Source: Rhodospirillales bacterium
Lineage (GTDB): Bacteria > Pseudomonadota > Alphaproteobacteria > Acetobacterales > Acetobacteraceae
DNA length: 57,384 nt
Assembly (NCBI GenBank): GCA_947447625.1
Contig: CANFKS010000012.1
Location: 1 to 57,384 of the forward strand
Direction: 5' to 3'
Part shown: positions 28,501 through 39,295 of the stretch, one piece after another
Position numbering within the stretch: position 1 is the first letter of the stretch
Layout of the letters: each line of letters begins with the position of its first letter
Notes under the pieces: model-generated
The model's database searches: none
What the model was told of the DNA's origin: nothing
Seen by the model: the letters and a program-made list of their open reading frames with translations, nothing else
Made by a program: the position numbers and the translations under genes

Positions 28501-29568
28501 TTACGCCCCCCCCAGCAAAGCAGGCTCTCCAACCGAAATCACCCGCCGGATTTCGTCGGTCTTGAAGCCCAGCGCCATCGGCCGGCGAATGCCGGGCAGG
28601 GTGATGACGTCGTAGAGTTCATCGACTGCCCCTTCGAAGCGCAGCCAATGCACGGCATCGCCGCTGCGTAGATCGATCACTTGCAGCCCGCAGCGTGGCT
28701 CCGCCTTGCGGGCCTTCAGCATCTCATCGAGCGGCAATCCGCTGAACGTCTTGTTGTGGCGCGGCTGGGACAGGCCGATGACTGCGAAGTCGCCGTGGAA
28801 GTAAAGCCCGCGCATGTAGCCCGCACAGAACGTCACAGGCACGAAGCGGCCGCTGTCCGGCTCGATATGGCCGAACTCTCCGGTTCCGGAATTGAGCAGC
28901 CACAGCTTGCCCTGGTGCCAACGCGGCGAATGCGGCATCGACAAGCCCGAGGCAATGATCTCGTTGGCGTGGACATCGACCACAACGCCGCCATCCACCC
29001 GGTGATCGCGCCAGCCATCGGCCACGTCGGAGGCGCCGACGGCGGTGACATAGGCCGGCTGTCCATCACGCATCGCCAGGCCATTGAGGTGGCAGCGATC
29101 CTCCGCGGCAAGCTTGCGGCTGAACGGCGGCTGCCACAGCGGCACGAAGCTGTGAGTCTCGCTCAGCGTCGCCAGGCAGCCGAACAGCGTGTTGACGAAC
29201 ACAAGCCGCCCCGTGCCATCCACCGCCATGTCATGGATATCCAGATCACCCGTGGTGTGGCCGACCTGCGGCACATACAGCCGGTCATACCCGTCCTGCA
29301 ATTCGCCATTGGTGAACAGGTTTTCGAACCGCCACAGTTGATACAGGCTGCTCAGGTAGAAGCCGTTCGCCGTCGGGCAAAGCCCCATGCACCGGTTGAA
29401 CGTGCGTTCGAACACCGACAATTCGCCATTCTGCTTCAATCCGAGAAGGAACAGCTTGCCGATCTGATACGTTGTCAGTGCCAGCGAGATCTTCTGCTCA
29501 TCCAGCCACGACAGGAACTGCCGCGAGGTGGATATTTCCAGCGATGGCGCGGACTGTGGGGGCGGCAT
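28501..29568 (-). CDS. TIGR03032-family protein (DUF4915), beta-propeller-like
   Basis: The 355-residue protein shows the family hallmarks as I recall them: TYQIGKLFLLG, FNRCMGLCPT, YVPQVGHTTGDLDIHD, CHLNGLAM, MPHSPRWHQGKLWLLNSGTG and GYMRGLYFHG. Its short repeating strands suggest a beta-propeller. No signal peptide is seen. Function is not known. It starts 42 bases after the stop of a TPR/GT41 gene on the same strand, so the two form an operon; members of this family are often beside TPR proteins, by recollection. Confidence 0.85.
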   Translation of the reverse strand: MPPPQSAPSLEISTSRQFLSWLDEQKISLALTTYQIGKLFLLGLKQNGELSVFERTFNRCMGLCPTANGFYLSSLYQLWRFENLFTNGELQDGYDRLYVPQVGHTTGDLDIHDMAVDGTGRLVFVNTLFGCLATLSETHSFVPLWQPPFSRKLAAEDRCHLNGLAMRDGQPAYVTAVGASDVADGWRDHRVDGGVVVDVHANEIIASGLSMPHSPRWHQGKLWLLNSGTGEFGHIEPDSGRFVPVTFCAGYMRGLYFHGDFAVIGLSQPRHNKTFSGLPLDEMLKARKAEPRCGLQVIDLRSGDAVHWLRFEGAVDELYDVITLPGIRRPMALGFKTDEIRRVISVGEPALLGGA

Positions 29569-29610
29569 CGGTCTATCCCTTCTCTGCCCGGCCTACTCGG
29601 CACAGGATTG

Positions 29611-31842
29611 TCATGATGCGGTGTGGGCCGCCGAGCGCGAGCCGGCGAGAAGCATATTCGCTGTCCCCCCGCTGCAATAGACACCCCACATGCGGCGCAA
29701 GAGCGTTTCGAAATCGGCGACATAGCGAGCGATGTCGCACAACGGCGATGCCATCATGCGCGCACGCAGCGCGCCGCGCGAAGGGCGCAGCAGGGCAACC
29801 TGCCCCGCCATCCGCACGGCTGCTGCAATATAGGCCTCCTCGTCCGGCGCCACCCAGTCGGGCCGATCGAGCGTTGCGAGGAAACTCGCGCCCATGCGGC
29901 TGACAAAATTGCCGCCTTCAATCGCCAACACCGGCACGCCCATCCACAGCGCCTGCAACGTGGTCGTGCCGCCGTTATACGGTGTGGGATCCAGGGCGAT
30001 ATCGATGTCGCCATATTCCTGCATCATGTCCGCCAACCCGGTCGGCCCGCGGAAGATCAGCCGCTCCGGCGCGATGCCTTGTGCCGCGAACAGGGCGGCG
30101 AAGCGGGCATGGACCGTGGGATCGCGCAGCGACGGCGCCTTGAGCAGCAGCAGCGCATCCGGCACCGATGTCAGCACCCGTGCCCATAATGCGATGGTTT
30201 GCGGCGAAAGTTTCATTGCATTGTTGAACGAACCGAAAACCACCGCCTCCCCGTCCCGGCGCGGCGGCGGCAGCGGATACTCATCCACCGGCGCCCAGCA
30301 GAACACGCTGTGCGGGAGTTGCGCGATCCCTTCGCTGAACAAGGCCGCGTGGGCCTTCGGGCTCACTGTGGCATCCCCGATCAGCCAGTCCATCTGGCTC
30401 AATCCGGTGGAATGCGGATAGCCGAGGAATGTCGCCTGCACCGGCGCTGCCCGTTTGGCGAACACCCCCAGCCGGTGGCTTGAGGTATGGCCGGCGAGGT
30501 CGATCAGGATATCCACGCCATCGCCGATGATCGCTGCCCGGATCGCATCGTCGTCGAGGCCGGACGTATCGCGCCAGTGATCGGCCTGGGCCTCCGCCTG
30601 CCGTGTATAGGCATCATGCATGGTGCCGGTGAAATAGATGCGGATTTCAACCTGTGCCCGGTTGAACCACGCCAGCATGGGCAGCAGAAACAGGTTCACC
30701 GGGTGCTGCCGATGCAAGTCCCCGGTCACGAAGCCGACGCGCAACTGCCGGTCCGCATCCCGCCCGTTGCGGAAGCGCGTCTGCGGCGCCAGCTCCGCCT
30801 CGATTGGCGCGCAGAGCTGCCGGTGCAGATCAGCCACCGCCTGGGGGGGCATCGTGTCGTGATAGAGCGACGTCATCGCAATGCTTGATGCCAGGCGTGA
30901 GCGCGGATCGCCACCAGCATCATAGGCGAGCTGCAACATCGCCAGATGGCCCTTGGCGTCGCCCATGCGCCCGAGCATGCCGGCCTCCAGCAGCCGCGCC
31001 TCCGGGTTTTCGGGGGACAATGTTGCGATCCGGCGCAGCGTGTCCTGGCAATCCGCCAGGGCATAAACCTCGTGCTGAATCCGGGCCAGGGTCAGCAGTA
31101 CCGCCACATCCCCGGGGCGCAACTCGATCGCTCGGCGCAGGATTGCGATCGCCTCCTGCCAGTAATTATGCGTATAGACCCGGTTTGCCAGGCCAACCAG
31201 AAACCCTGGATTTGACGATTGCGCGGCCCGTTCAAACGCCTTCTCGGCTGCCGCGACATTGCCGATGCGCATCAGCGCCTCGCCCAGATACATCATCGAG
31301 CCATGCCGCTGCGGCCGCAGGCTGAGCAGGGCGCCCAAGGCTGCGACGGCGCCCTTGGCATCCCCGGCGTTGAGGCGCCACACACCCATCCAATGCAGGG
31401 TCTCTCCGGGCAGGAATTCCAGAGATTTGGCCCGTTCCAGTGCCTGTGTGGAGTTCGGTAAGGCGGCCGCCGGCGCGTCGTTCCCCGCCTGGCCACCGAT
31501 CTCCCGCACCCGTGCAAGATACAGCCAGCTCAGCCAATCCCCCGGTGTCCGCGCGACCATGGCTGCGAAGCGGTTGGCTCGTTCGTCGGCATCCGCCAAC
31601 GCGGATCGGCCCAATTGCCCGTCCCCCGCCGCATCGTCCCGCCAGGCACCGATATCGAGCCGGTCCAGCCCGGCCTCAAGCGCCTTATCCAGCCGCATGG
31701 CTTGCCGTGCCGCATAGGCTGCCTGCCAGCGGAGATCCTCGCCGGCATACGCCCGCGCGAGCGAGAGCCATACCGGCGCCTGAACCGGCGACTGCCGCAG
31801 CATGCGCCAGCAGGCATCGATATCCAAATCGGATGGAGTCAT
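29611..31842 (-). CDS. TPR protein with SPINDLY/OGT-type glycosyltransferase domain (GT41)
   Basis: The 743-residue protein has about ten TPR-like helical pairs in its first half. Near residue 360 the catalytic part starts with LRVGFVTGDLHRQHPV. Further on come DILIDLAGHTSSHRLGVFAK, the hallmark of GT41 enzymes, then APVQATFLGYPHSTG and DPTPYNGGTTTLQALWMGVP. These enzymes move a sugar, usually GlcNAc, from UDP to Ser/Thr of proteins. In bacteria they modify flagellin, adhesins or other surface proteins. ATG 31842 gives MTPSDLD; the frame also opens three codons earlier. The downstream TIGR03032 gene is probably co-expressed. Confidence 0.9.
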   Translation of the reverse strand: MTPSDLDIDACWRMLRQSPVQAPVWLSLARAYAGEDLRWQAAYAARQAMRLDKALEAGLDRLDIGAWRDDAAGDGQLGRSALADADERANRFAAMVARTPGDWLSWLYLARVREIGGQAGNDAPAAALPNSTQALERAKSLEFLPGETLHWMGVWRLNAGDAKGAVAALGALLSLRPQRHGSMMYLGEALMRIGNVAAAEKAFERAAQSSNPGFLVGLANRVYTHNYWQEAIAILRRAIELRPGDVAVLLTLARIQHEVYALADCQDTLRRIATLSPENPEARLLEAGMLGRMGDAKGHLAMLQLAYDAGGDPRSRLASSIAMTSLYHDTMPPQAVADLHRQLCAPIEAELAPQTRFRNGRDADRQLRVGFVTGDLHRQHPVNLFLLPMLAWFNRAQVEIRIYFTGTMHDAYTRQAEAQADHWRDTSGLDDDAIRAAIIGDGVDILIDLAGHTSSHRLGVFAKRAAPVQATFLGYPHSTGLSQMDWLIGDATVSPKAHAALFSEGIAQLPHSVFCWAPVDEYPLPPPRRDGEAVVFGSFNNAMKLSPQTIALWARVLTSVPDALLLLKAPSLRDPTVHARFAALFAAQGIAPERLIFRGPTGLADMMQEYGDIDIALDPTPYNGGTTTLQALWMGVPVLAIEGGNFVSRMGASFLATLDRPDWVAPDEEAYIAAAVRMAGQVALLRPSRGALRARMMASPLCDIARYVADFETLLRRMWGVYCSGGTANMLLAGSRSAAHTAS

Positions 31843-32060
31843 AGCATACACATCATGCGCCCCTCATAATGCTGCCTTCTTAAAAGGTAACCCCTATTTT
31901 TCGTCGGATATGCTTGTGGACTTCACCGGACCCATTCGATGTGCTGATCCAGCGCTGTCATGGCGGGTTTGCGGGTTTCCGGGGTTGCGCCGGCGCGGCT
32001 GGCGCGGGCTAATCATCACGCAACAACAGCCGGCGGTTCGGCCGGAGCCACAGGAGCGAA

Positions 32061-33248
32061 ATGTCGATGACCAAGAAACCGCGTGGCAGGCTGTTCTTCG
32101 CCAATCCGGGGCCGACCAACATCCCGGACAGCATCCTGCATGCGCAGGCCCATCATGCCGTGGATTTCATGGATGCCGATTTCATCGCGCTCTACAACCG
32201 GTGCGTCGATGGCGTGAAGCGGGTGTTGCGGACGGAGCAGAATCTGTTCTTCTACACCGGGTCCGGCCATGCGGCGTGGGAAGCAAGCCTCGTCAATCTG
32301 CTCAGCCAGGGCGACAAGATCCTGATTATCGAGACCGGCAATTTCTCGGAATCCTGGGGCCGGATGGCTGCGGCCCTGGGTATCGAGGTGCAGACGGTTG
32401 CGGCGGATTGGCGGGTGGGCGCCGATCCGGCTGCGGTGCAGGCGGCTTTGGCTGCCGATACGGGGCATACGATCAAGGCGGTGTGCGCCGTGCACAACGA
32501 AACCGCGACCGGCATGACGCTGTCGCTGCCGGCGATCCGGGCTGCGATCGATGCGGCGGGGCATCCGGCGCTGTTGCTGGCGGACACGATTTCCTCGCTC
32601 GGCTCGATCGATTTCCGCTTCGACGAATGGGGCATCGATTGCGCGGTCGGCGGGTCCCAGAAGGGGCTGATGCTGCCGACCGGGCTGTCGTTCACCGGGG
32701 TGTCGAACAAGGCGATGGAGGTCCATAAATCCTCCAAGCTGCCGAAGGCGTATTTCAATTGGACGGCGATGCTGACGCGGCCGCACAAGAGCTTCATCGG
32801 CACGGTGCCGACCAGCTTCTTCTATGGGCTGCAGGAAGCGATGCGGCTGATCCATGATGTGGAGGGGCTGGAGGATGTGCTGAGCAGGCATCACCGGTTG
32901 GCCGAGGCCGTCCGGCGCTGCGTGCAGCATTGGTCGGGCAATAACGGGCCGCAACTCTATTGCACGAACACTGCGCGGTATTCGGACAGCGTGACGGCGG
33001 TGTTGATGCCGGAAGGGTTCAATGCGGAGGAGATCCGCAAGACCGCGCTGTCGAAGTTCAATGTGTCGCTGGGCGGCGGCTTGTCGCGGCTCAACGGACA
33101 GGTGTTCCGCATCGGGCATCTCGGGGATCTCAACGAACCGATGATCCTGGGGACGCTGGCGGTGGTGGAACTGGCGATGCAGATCAACGGCGTGCCGCAT
33201 ACGGCGGGCGGCGTGAATGCGGCTATTGCCTATCTGGCGGGAGCTTGA
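32061..33248 (+). CDS. Class V aminotransferase, serine-glyoxylate aminotransferase-like
   Basis: The 395-residue PLP enzyme has FFANPGPTNIPDSIL at its start, a glycine-rich FYTGSGHAAWEA, the PLP aspartate in LLADTISSLGS, and the Schiff-base lysine in GGSQKGLMLPTGL. The SQKGLMLP form is typical of serine-glyoxylate and alanine-glyoxylate aminotransferases. AGGAG lies 4 bases before the ATG. No serine-cycle or photorespiration genes are near, so the physiological pair of substrates is unsure. The stop is 12 bases before a palindromic element. Confidence 0.88.
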   Translation: MSMTKKPRGRLFFANPGPTNIPDSILHAQAHHAVDFMDADFIALYNRCVDGVKRVLRTEQNLFFYTGSGHAAWEASLVNLLSQGDKILIIETGNFSESWGRMAAALGIEVQTVAADWRVGADPAAVQAALAADTGHTIKAVCAVHNETATGMTLSLPAIRAAIDAAGHPALLLADTISSLGSIDFRFDEWGIDCAVGGSQKGLMLPTGLSFTGVSNKAMEVHKSSKLPKAYFNWTAMLTRPHKSFIGTVPTSFFYGLQEAMRLIHDVEGLEDVLSRHHRLAEAVRRCVQHWSGNNGPQLYCTNTARYSDSVTAVLMPEGFNAEEIRKTALSKFNVSLGGGLSRLNGQVFRIGHLGDLNEPMILGTLAVVELAMQINGVPHTAGGVNAAIAYLAGA

Positions 33249-33260
33249 GGAAGGACAGGT

Positions 33261-33430
33261 CTTCTTTTTTGAAAAAAAGAAGCAAAAAACTTTTATTCGT
33301 TTGAGTGCGTTGGGTTTTGGAGAGTGGGGGCGAGGCCATGGTTTATTGGCTTCGCCCTTTTTCTGTTCGAAGACCCTTCAGGATGAAGTTTTTTTGCTTC
33401 TTTTTTTCAAAAAAAAGAAGCGCTTGCTTT
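33261..33430. repeat. Paired family 3 element, copy A (about 170 bp)
   Basis: Left hairpin CTTCTTTTTTGAAAAAAAGA (33261-33282) is followed by AGCAAAAAACTTTTATTCG. The right hairpin (33396-33430) is preceded by AAGTTTTTTTGCTTC and ends GCGCTTGC. The two arms are inverted with respect to each other, so the unit has long terminal inverted repeats. Inside, GGGCGAGGCC and GGCTTCGCCC can pair. It fills the space between the convergent ends of the aminotransferase and DUF3445 genes. A second copy is at 35777. Confidence 0.8.
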
Positions 33431-33431
33431 C

Positions 33432-34337
33432 CTACAACGCCGCTTTGCGATCAAGATAAGCAAGCAAGGCGTCCTCAAAGGGCGCGATGCTCTTGTAGCC
33501 TTTCATGCTGTCGGGCAGGCCGCGGACGGCGGCGGCGAGGCGGGCGGCGGTTGCGGGTTCGGCGGCGATGCGGGCGATCGGGTAGACATGAACGCGGATG
33601 CCGAAGACGACGGTGCCGGATTTGGGCAGCGGGCTCAGGGTCTGGCGTTCGATGCGCAGGAAGAGGGTCTCGCCGGCGTTTTCGGCGGTGACGTCCGGGT
33701 TGTGGTCGCGGCGATAATGCTGGCCGCCGGGTTGGAACAGGGCGGGGTCGTCGTTGAGGGACCAGTTGACGCGCTCGACGAGTTTGCCTTCGCGCAATGT
33801 GGTGATCAGGCGGTCGACCGGTTTGGCCAGGCGTTCGGCGTAGATCGGCACGGGGCCGTGGATATCCGCCAGGGGGCGGCCGAGTTTTTCGTGCAGGCGC
33901 CAGCGCGAGGGGAAGCAGAGCACGGCGGCGGTGAGGATGGGGCCATCGGGCGTCAGGCGGAGGAGGCAGAAATCCTCCTGGACGAGGCGGCCGGCGATCT
34001 CGAGCGGGTCGAGCGTGGGGTTCGCGAGGTTCCAGGTTTCGGTGGTGAGGCGGTTGTGCAGGGTGTCGCCATCGCGGGTGAAGAAGGCGGGGAAGCGGCG
34101 GGGGAGGAGATCGGCGAGGCGGTCGAGCAGTTCGGCACGGGCGGCGGCGCTTGCGGGTTCGGCGCCATAGACCTCGGCGTGTTTGGTGTCCAGGAGGTGG
34201 CGGCGTTCGGCCATTTCAGCGGGGTAGTTGATGTCGATCACCACGAGATCGTCCATGGTCTGGGCGATGAGGCCCATCACCATGCGATAGGGGCCGGGCT
34301 CGAAGGGGAGGTAGACGGGTTCATCGGGGAGGGTCAT
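33432..34337 (-). CDS. DUF3445 protein, haem-dependent oxidative N-demethylase-like
   Basis: The 301-residue protein contains LVQEDFCLL, LCFPSRWRLHEKLGRPL, IHGPVPIYAERL and RVNWSLNDD, the conserved core of this family; the histidine in IHGPVP is the expected haem ligand. Characterised relatives remove methyl groups from dimethylamine-type compounds with O2. No methylamine pathway genes are beside it. The stop lies next to the paired repeat element. Confidence 0.85.
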   Translation of the reverse strand: MTLPDEPVYLPFEPGPYRMVMGLIAQTMDDLVVIDINYPAEMAERRHLLDTKHAEVYGAEPASAAARAELLDRLADLLPRRFPAFFTRDGDTLHNRLTTETWNLANPTLDPLEIAGRLVQEDFCLLRLTPDGPILTAAVLCFPSRWRLHEKLGRPLADIHGPVPIYAERLAKPVDRLITTLREGKLVERVNWSLNDDPALFQPGGQHYRRDHNPDVTAENAGETLFLRIERQTLSPLPKSGTVVFGIRVHVYPIARIAAEPATAARLAAAVRGLPDSMKGYKSIAPFEDALLAYLDRKAAL

Positions 34338-34454
34338 GACGCGCAGAGTGGCGCGGATCGGGGGATCAAGCCAAGAGGGGGGCGCCGCTGTCGCTGTGTA
34401 TGGTCATGAGATCGCAGCCGGGTGCGTCTGTCCTCTGCGCCCGGCGCAGAGCGG

Positions 34455-35750
34455 TCACCCCGCGCGTTCCAGTACGGCGGCGAAGAATCCGTCGGTGCCG
34501 TGGCTGAGGGGGGTGAGGGAGAGATAGGGCCCGGGGCAGGGCAGGGGGGCGTCGAGCGCCCAGGCCTCGGCGAGGGGGCGGACGGCGAAGTCAGGATGTC
34601 CGGCGAGGAAGGTCTCGACCTGGGCTTCGTTCTCCTCGCGCAGGAGGGAGCAGGTGGCGTAGACGAGGCGGCCGCCCTTGCGGACGAGGCGGGCAGCCTG
34701 GTCGAGGATCATGGCCTGTTTGACGGTGAGTTCGGCAAGGTCCTGCGCGGTGAGGCGTTGGCGGGCGTCGGGGTTGCGGCGCCAGGTGCCGGTGCCGGTG
34801 CAGGGGGCGTCGACCAGGACGCGGTCGAAGGTGGCTGCGCGGCGCTTGATCCATTTGTCGCCCGCTTCGGGCATATGGCATTCGACGTTGTGGACACCGG
34901 CGCGGCGGAGGCGTTTGACGGCGGCTTCGAGACGGAAGGGCGAGACGTCGGAGGCGACGATATGGCCGCGGTTTTCCATCGTCATGGCGAGTGCCAGGGT
35001 TTTGCCGCCGGCACCGGCGCACCAGTCCGCCACGCGCATTTCGGGCTTGGCGCCGACCACGGCTGCGATGAGTTGGCTGCCTTCGTCCTGGATTTCGACG
35101 ATGCCGTCCTGAAAGGGCTTGAGGGCGACGATGGGCTGGCGGCTTTGCACCCGCAAGCCCCAGGGTGAGAGGGCGGTGCATTCGGCGACGACGTTGACGT
35201 CGGCCAGAGCGGCTTGCGCGGCGGTGCGGTCGGATTTGAGGAGGTTGACCCGCAGGTCGAGGGGCGCCGGCAAGTCCATCGCTGCCATTTCAGCGTCAAG
35301 CGCGTCGCCAAAGCGGGCTTCGAGGAGGGGGACGACCCAGTCGGGGGCTTCGATACGCACACCGGTGGGCATGGCGGGGTGGTTGAGGGTGCGGCCTTCG
35401 AGAGCTTTGAGGATGGGTTTTTCGCTGGGGGAGAGTTTGTCCGGCGCGTATTGACCGCCGGCGAAGGTCTGCAGAAGGCCATCGCCGGTCCAGCCTTCGA
35501 GCATGAGGGAGGCAGCGACGAGCATGCGGGGCGAAATGCGCGCTTCAGTGCGCTGGAGCCACCAGGAGAGGCGGCGGCGGCTGCGGATGACGGACCAGGC
35601 GCGTTCGGAAATGGCGCGGCGGTCGCCGGAGCCGATGTAGCGGCGTTCACGGAAGAAGGCGTTGGCCACCGCGTCGGCGGGTTTGCGGGGCGTGTGGTCA
35701 ATGGCCGCGACGAGCTCGATGGCGGCGGCGACGCGGGCGGCGGGGGTCAT
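34455..35750 (-). CDS. rsmB: 16S rRNA (cytosine-5) methyltransferase, RsmB-like
   Basis: The 431-residue protein has an N-terminal NusB-like helical domain (about residues 1-140). The SAM-binding fold follows, with VADWCAGAGGKTLALA, and the two catalytic cysteines in VDAPCTGTGTWRRNPD and YATCSLLREEN. This is the NOL1/NOP2/Sun family. The NusB-like start points to RsmB, which methylates C967 of 16S rRNA. It lies downstream of guaB on the same strand with a paired repeat element between them. Confidence 0.88.
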   Translation of the reverse strand: MTPAARVAAAIELVAAIDHTPRKPADAVANAFFRERRYIGSGDRRAISERAWSVIRSRRRLSWWLQRTEARISPRMLVAASLMLEGWTGDGLLQTFAGGQYAPDKLSPSEKPILKALEGRTLNHPAMPTGVRIEAPDWVVPLLEARFGDALDAEMAAMDLPAPLDLRVNLLKSDRTAAQAALADVNVVAECTALSPWGLRVQSRQPIVALKPFQDGIVEIQDEGSQLIAAVVGAKPEMRVADWCAGAGGKTLALAMTMENRGHIVASDVSPFRLEAAVKRLRRAGVHNVECHMPEAGDKWIKRRAATFDRVLVDAPCTGTGTWRRNPDARQRLTAQDLAELTVKQAMILDQAARLVRKGGRLVYATCSLLREENEAQVETFLAGHPDFAVRPLAEAWALDAPLPCPGPYLSLTPLSHGTDGFFAAVLERAG

Positions 35751-35776
35751 GCGGGCGGAGTCCTAGGGGAGGGGAA

Positions 35777-35953
35777 GCAAGCGCTTCTTTTTTGAAAAAA
35801 AGAAGCAAAAAACTTTTATCCGTTTGGCTTGGGCTGGTATGGGCGACAGGCGAGCGGGGACCCCAGTATCGTGGTGGGCTTCGCCGCTCTCTGCGCGAAG
35901 GAGCTGATCGGGCGACGTTTTTTGCTTATTTTTTTCAAAAAAGAAGCGCTTGC
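35777..35953. repeat. Paired family 3 element, copy B (about 177 bp)
   Basis: Left hairpin 35777-35806 (GCAAGCGCTTC then TTTTTTGAAAAAAAG) is followed by AGCAAAAAACTTTTATCCG. The right hairpin (35924-35953) is preceded by CGTTTTTTGCTTA and ends GCGCTTGC. End arms match copy A closely while the middle differs. It sits between the guaB stop (one base away) and the rsmB start, so it may reduce read-through from guaB into rsmB. Confidence 0.8.
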
Positions 35954-37723
<1,770 letters not shown>

Positions 37724-37738
37724 TTATTGTTTTCGATC

Positions 37739-39256
37739 TCAGCCGAAGTAGGTGTCTTCGAGCGTCAGGCCGGAGAAGAATGTCATCGCGCCGGGCAGGT
37801 TGGTGAAGCCCTGGACGTCCTTGGCCATGGCGTAGCCTTGCGCGCGCCAGGCGAGGCCGACGAGGAAGCAATTGTCGAGCGCGGCCTTGGTGAGCTCGGC
37901 GTAGATCGTCTTGCGCTTGGCAAAGTCGAACTCGGCGCGGCCTTTCTCGAACAGGGCATGGACGTCGGGCGTGGGCAGGTTGACGCTGCGGGCGTTGTTG
38001 GGCGGCAGGTCGCCATCGAGCACGGTGGCGGCGCCATCGAAGTCGTTGTTGTCGGTCGTGGTGCCCTGGACGCAGAACTCGTACTGCCCGCGGTTGCCGA
38101 GACTGACGCGGGTGGCCCAGTCCGGCAGGTTGAGGGTGACGTTGATGCCAACGGTGGCGAGATTTTGCTGCACCACTTCGGCGGTCGATTTGTGCATGCC
38201 GTACTGGGCGGTGGAAAGCAGGGTGGTGGCGAAGCCGGTGCCGATTCCGGCTTCCTTCAGCAGGGATTTGGCGCGGTCGGGGTCGTAGGACCAATGCTTG
38301 GCGGCGACCTCGTCAAAGAACGGCGTGCCCGGCGCGATCGGCAGGCCTCGCAGCGGGTTGCCGCGGCCGAAGAAGGCGGCGTTGACGATTTCCTCGCGCT
38401 TGATGCCGTAGGCGACGGCTTGGCGGACCCGCTTGTCCTTGAAGGCGCCCTGTCCGTTGAAGCTCAGCGCCATGAAGGGACCGTCGACATTGGTCATCTT
38501 GAGGCGCTTGTCGGCCTCGATGGAGGTCATGGACTGCCAGGGTACGTATTCGATGATGTCGACATCGCCGGCCTGCAGGGCGGCGACGCGCAGGGTCTCG
38601 TCGGCGTAGGCGACAAAGCGGATGGTCTTGGTTTTGGGCGCGCCGGGCCGGTAGAACCTGGGGTTGGCCGCAAGGTCGATCGAGACGCCCTTTTCCTGGG
38701 CGGCGATGCTGTAGGGGCCGGCGGTGACGGCGGCGGCGTTGTTGTCGGTCGAGCCCTTGGCGACGATCGGCATGTGCGGGCTGGCGAGCCACTCCGGCAG
38801 CATGACGTTCGCGGCTTTGAGCACGATGCGCACGGTGCCGGGATTGGGCGTCTCGATGGCCGCGACGGACTGGAACTGGTTTTTCATGAAGGCGGTCGAT
38901 TTCTCGCCCGCGACCTGCTCGAGCGTCCATTTGACGTCCTCGGCCGTGACTTTGGCGCCGTTGTTGAACGTCGCGTCGCGCAGCTTGAACACCCAGGCGG
39001 TGTCGCCGTCGCGGGTCCAGGATTCCGCCAGTTCGGGGCGCAGCAGGCCTTTGGCATCATAGGAGGTGAGGCCGCGCATGATGCAGTATTTCACCGTCAC
39101 CTGGGCGGTGCCGGTGTTGGCCCAGGGCAGCAGGTTGGGCGGGAAGGTGGAGAGGCCGAAGGTGAGGGTGCCCGGTGTGCGCGCAGCGCGGGCTGGGCGG
39201 CCGAGCAGGGGCAGGGTGGCCCCTGCGGCCAGGATGGTGCGGCGGGAAATCTGCAT
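37739..39256 (-). CDS. ABC transporter substrate-binding protein, family 5 (DppA-like)
   Basis: The 505-residue protein has a Tat-type signal (SRRTILAAGATLPLLG, cleavage near ARA at about residue 24). Family 5 features follow: LAESWTRDGDTAWVFKL, VTAEDVKWTLEQV, and FKDKRVRQAVAYGIKREE. It binds a peptide or similar solute in the periplasm. AAGGAG lies about 7 bases before the ATG. No permease or ATPase is adjacent. An MlrC-family peptidase gene lies nearby on the other strand, which may hint at a peptide-like ligand. Its stop is about 60 bases beyond the 15-bp repeat. Confidence 0.92.
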   Translation of the reverse strand: MQISRRTILAAGATLPLLGRPARAARTPGTLTFGLSTFPPNLLPWANTGTAQVTVKYCIMRGLTSYDAKGLLRPELAESWTRDGDTAWVFKLRDATFNNGAKVTAEDVKWTLEQVAGEKSTAFMKNQFQSVAAIETPNPGTVRIVLKAANVMLPEWLASPHMPIVAKGSTDNNAAAVTAGPYSIAAQEKGVSIDLAANPRFYRPGAPKTKTIRFVAYADETLRVAALQAGDVDIIEYVPWQSMTSIEADKRLKMTNVDGPFMALSFNGQGAFKDKRVRQAVAYGIKREEIVNAAFFGRGNPLRGLPIAPGTPFFDEVAAKHWSYDPDRAKSLLKEAGIGTGFATTLLSTAQYGMHKSTAEVVQQNLATVGINVTLNLPDWATRVSLGNRGQYEFCVQGTTTDNNDFDGAATVLDGDLPPNNARSVNLPTPDVHALFEKGRAEFDFAKRKTIYAELTKAALDNCFLVGLAWRAQGYAMAKDVQGFTNLPGAMTFFSGLTLEDTYFG

Positions 39257-39295
39257 CGATGGACTCCTTGAAGGCGTGCAATCGGAAAAGCGTGA

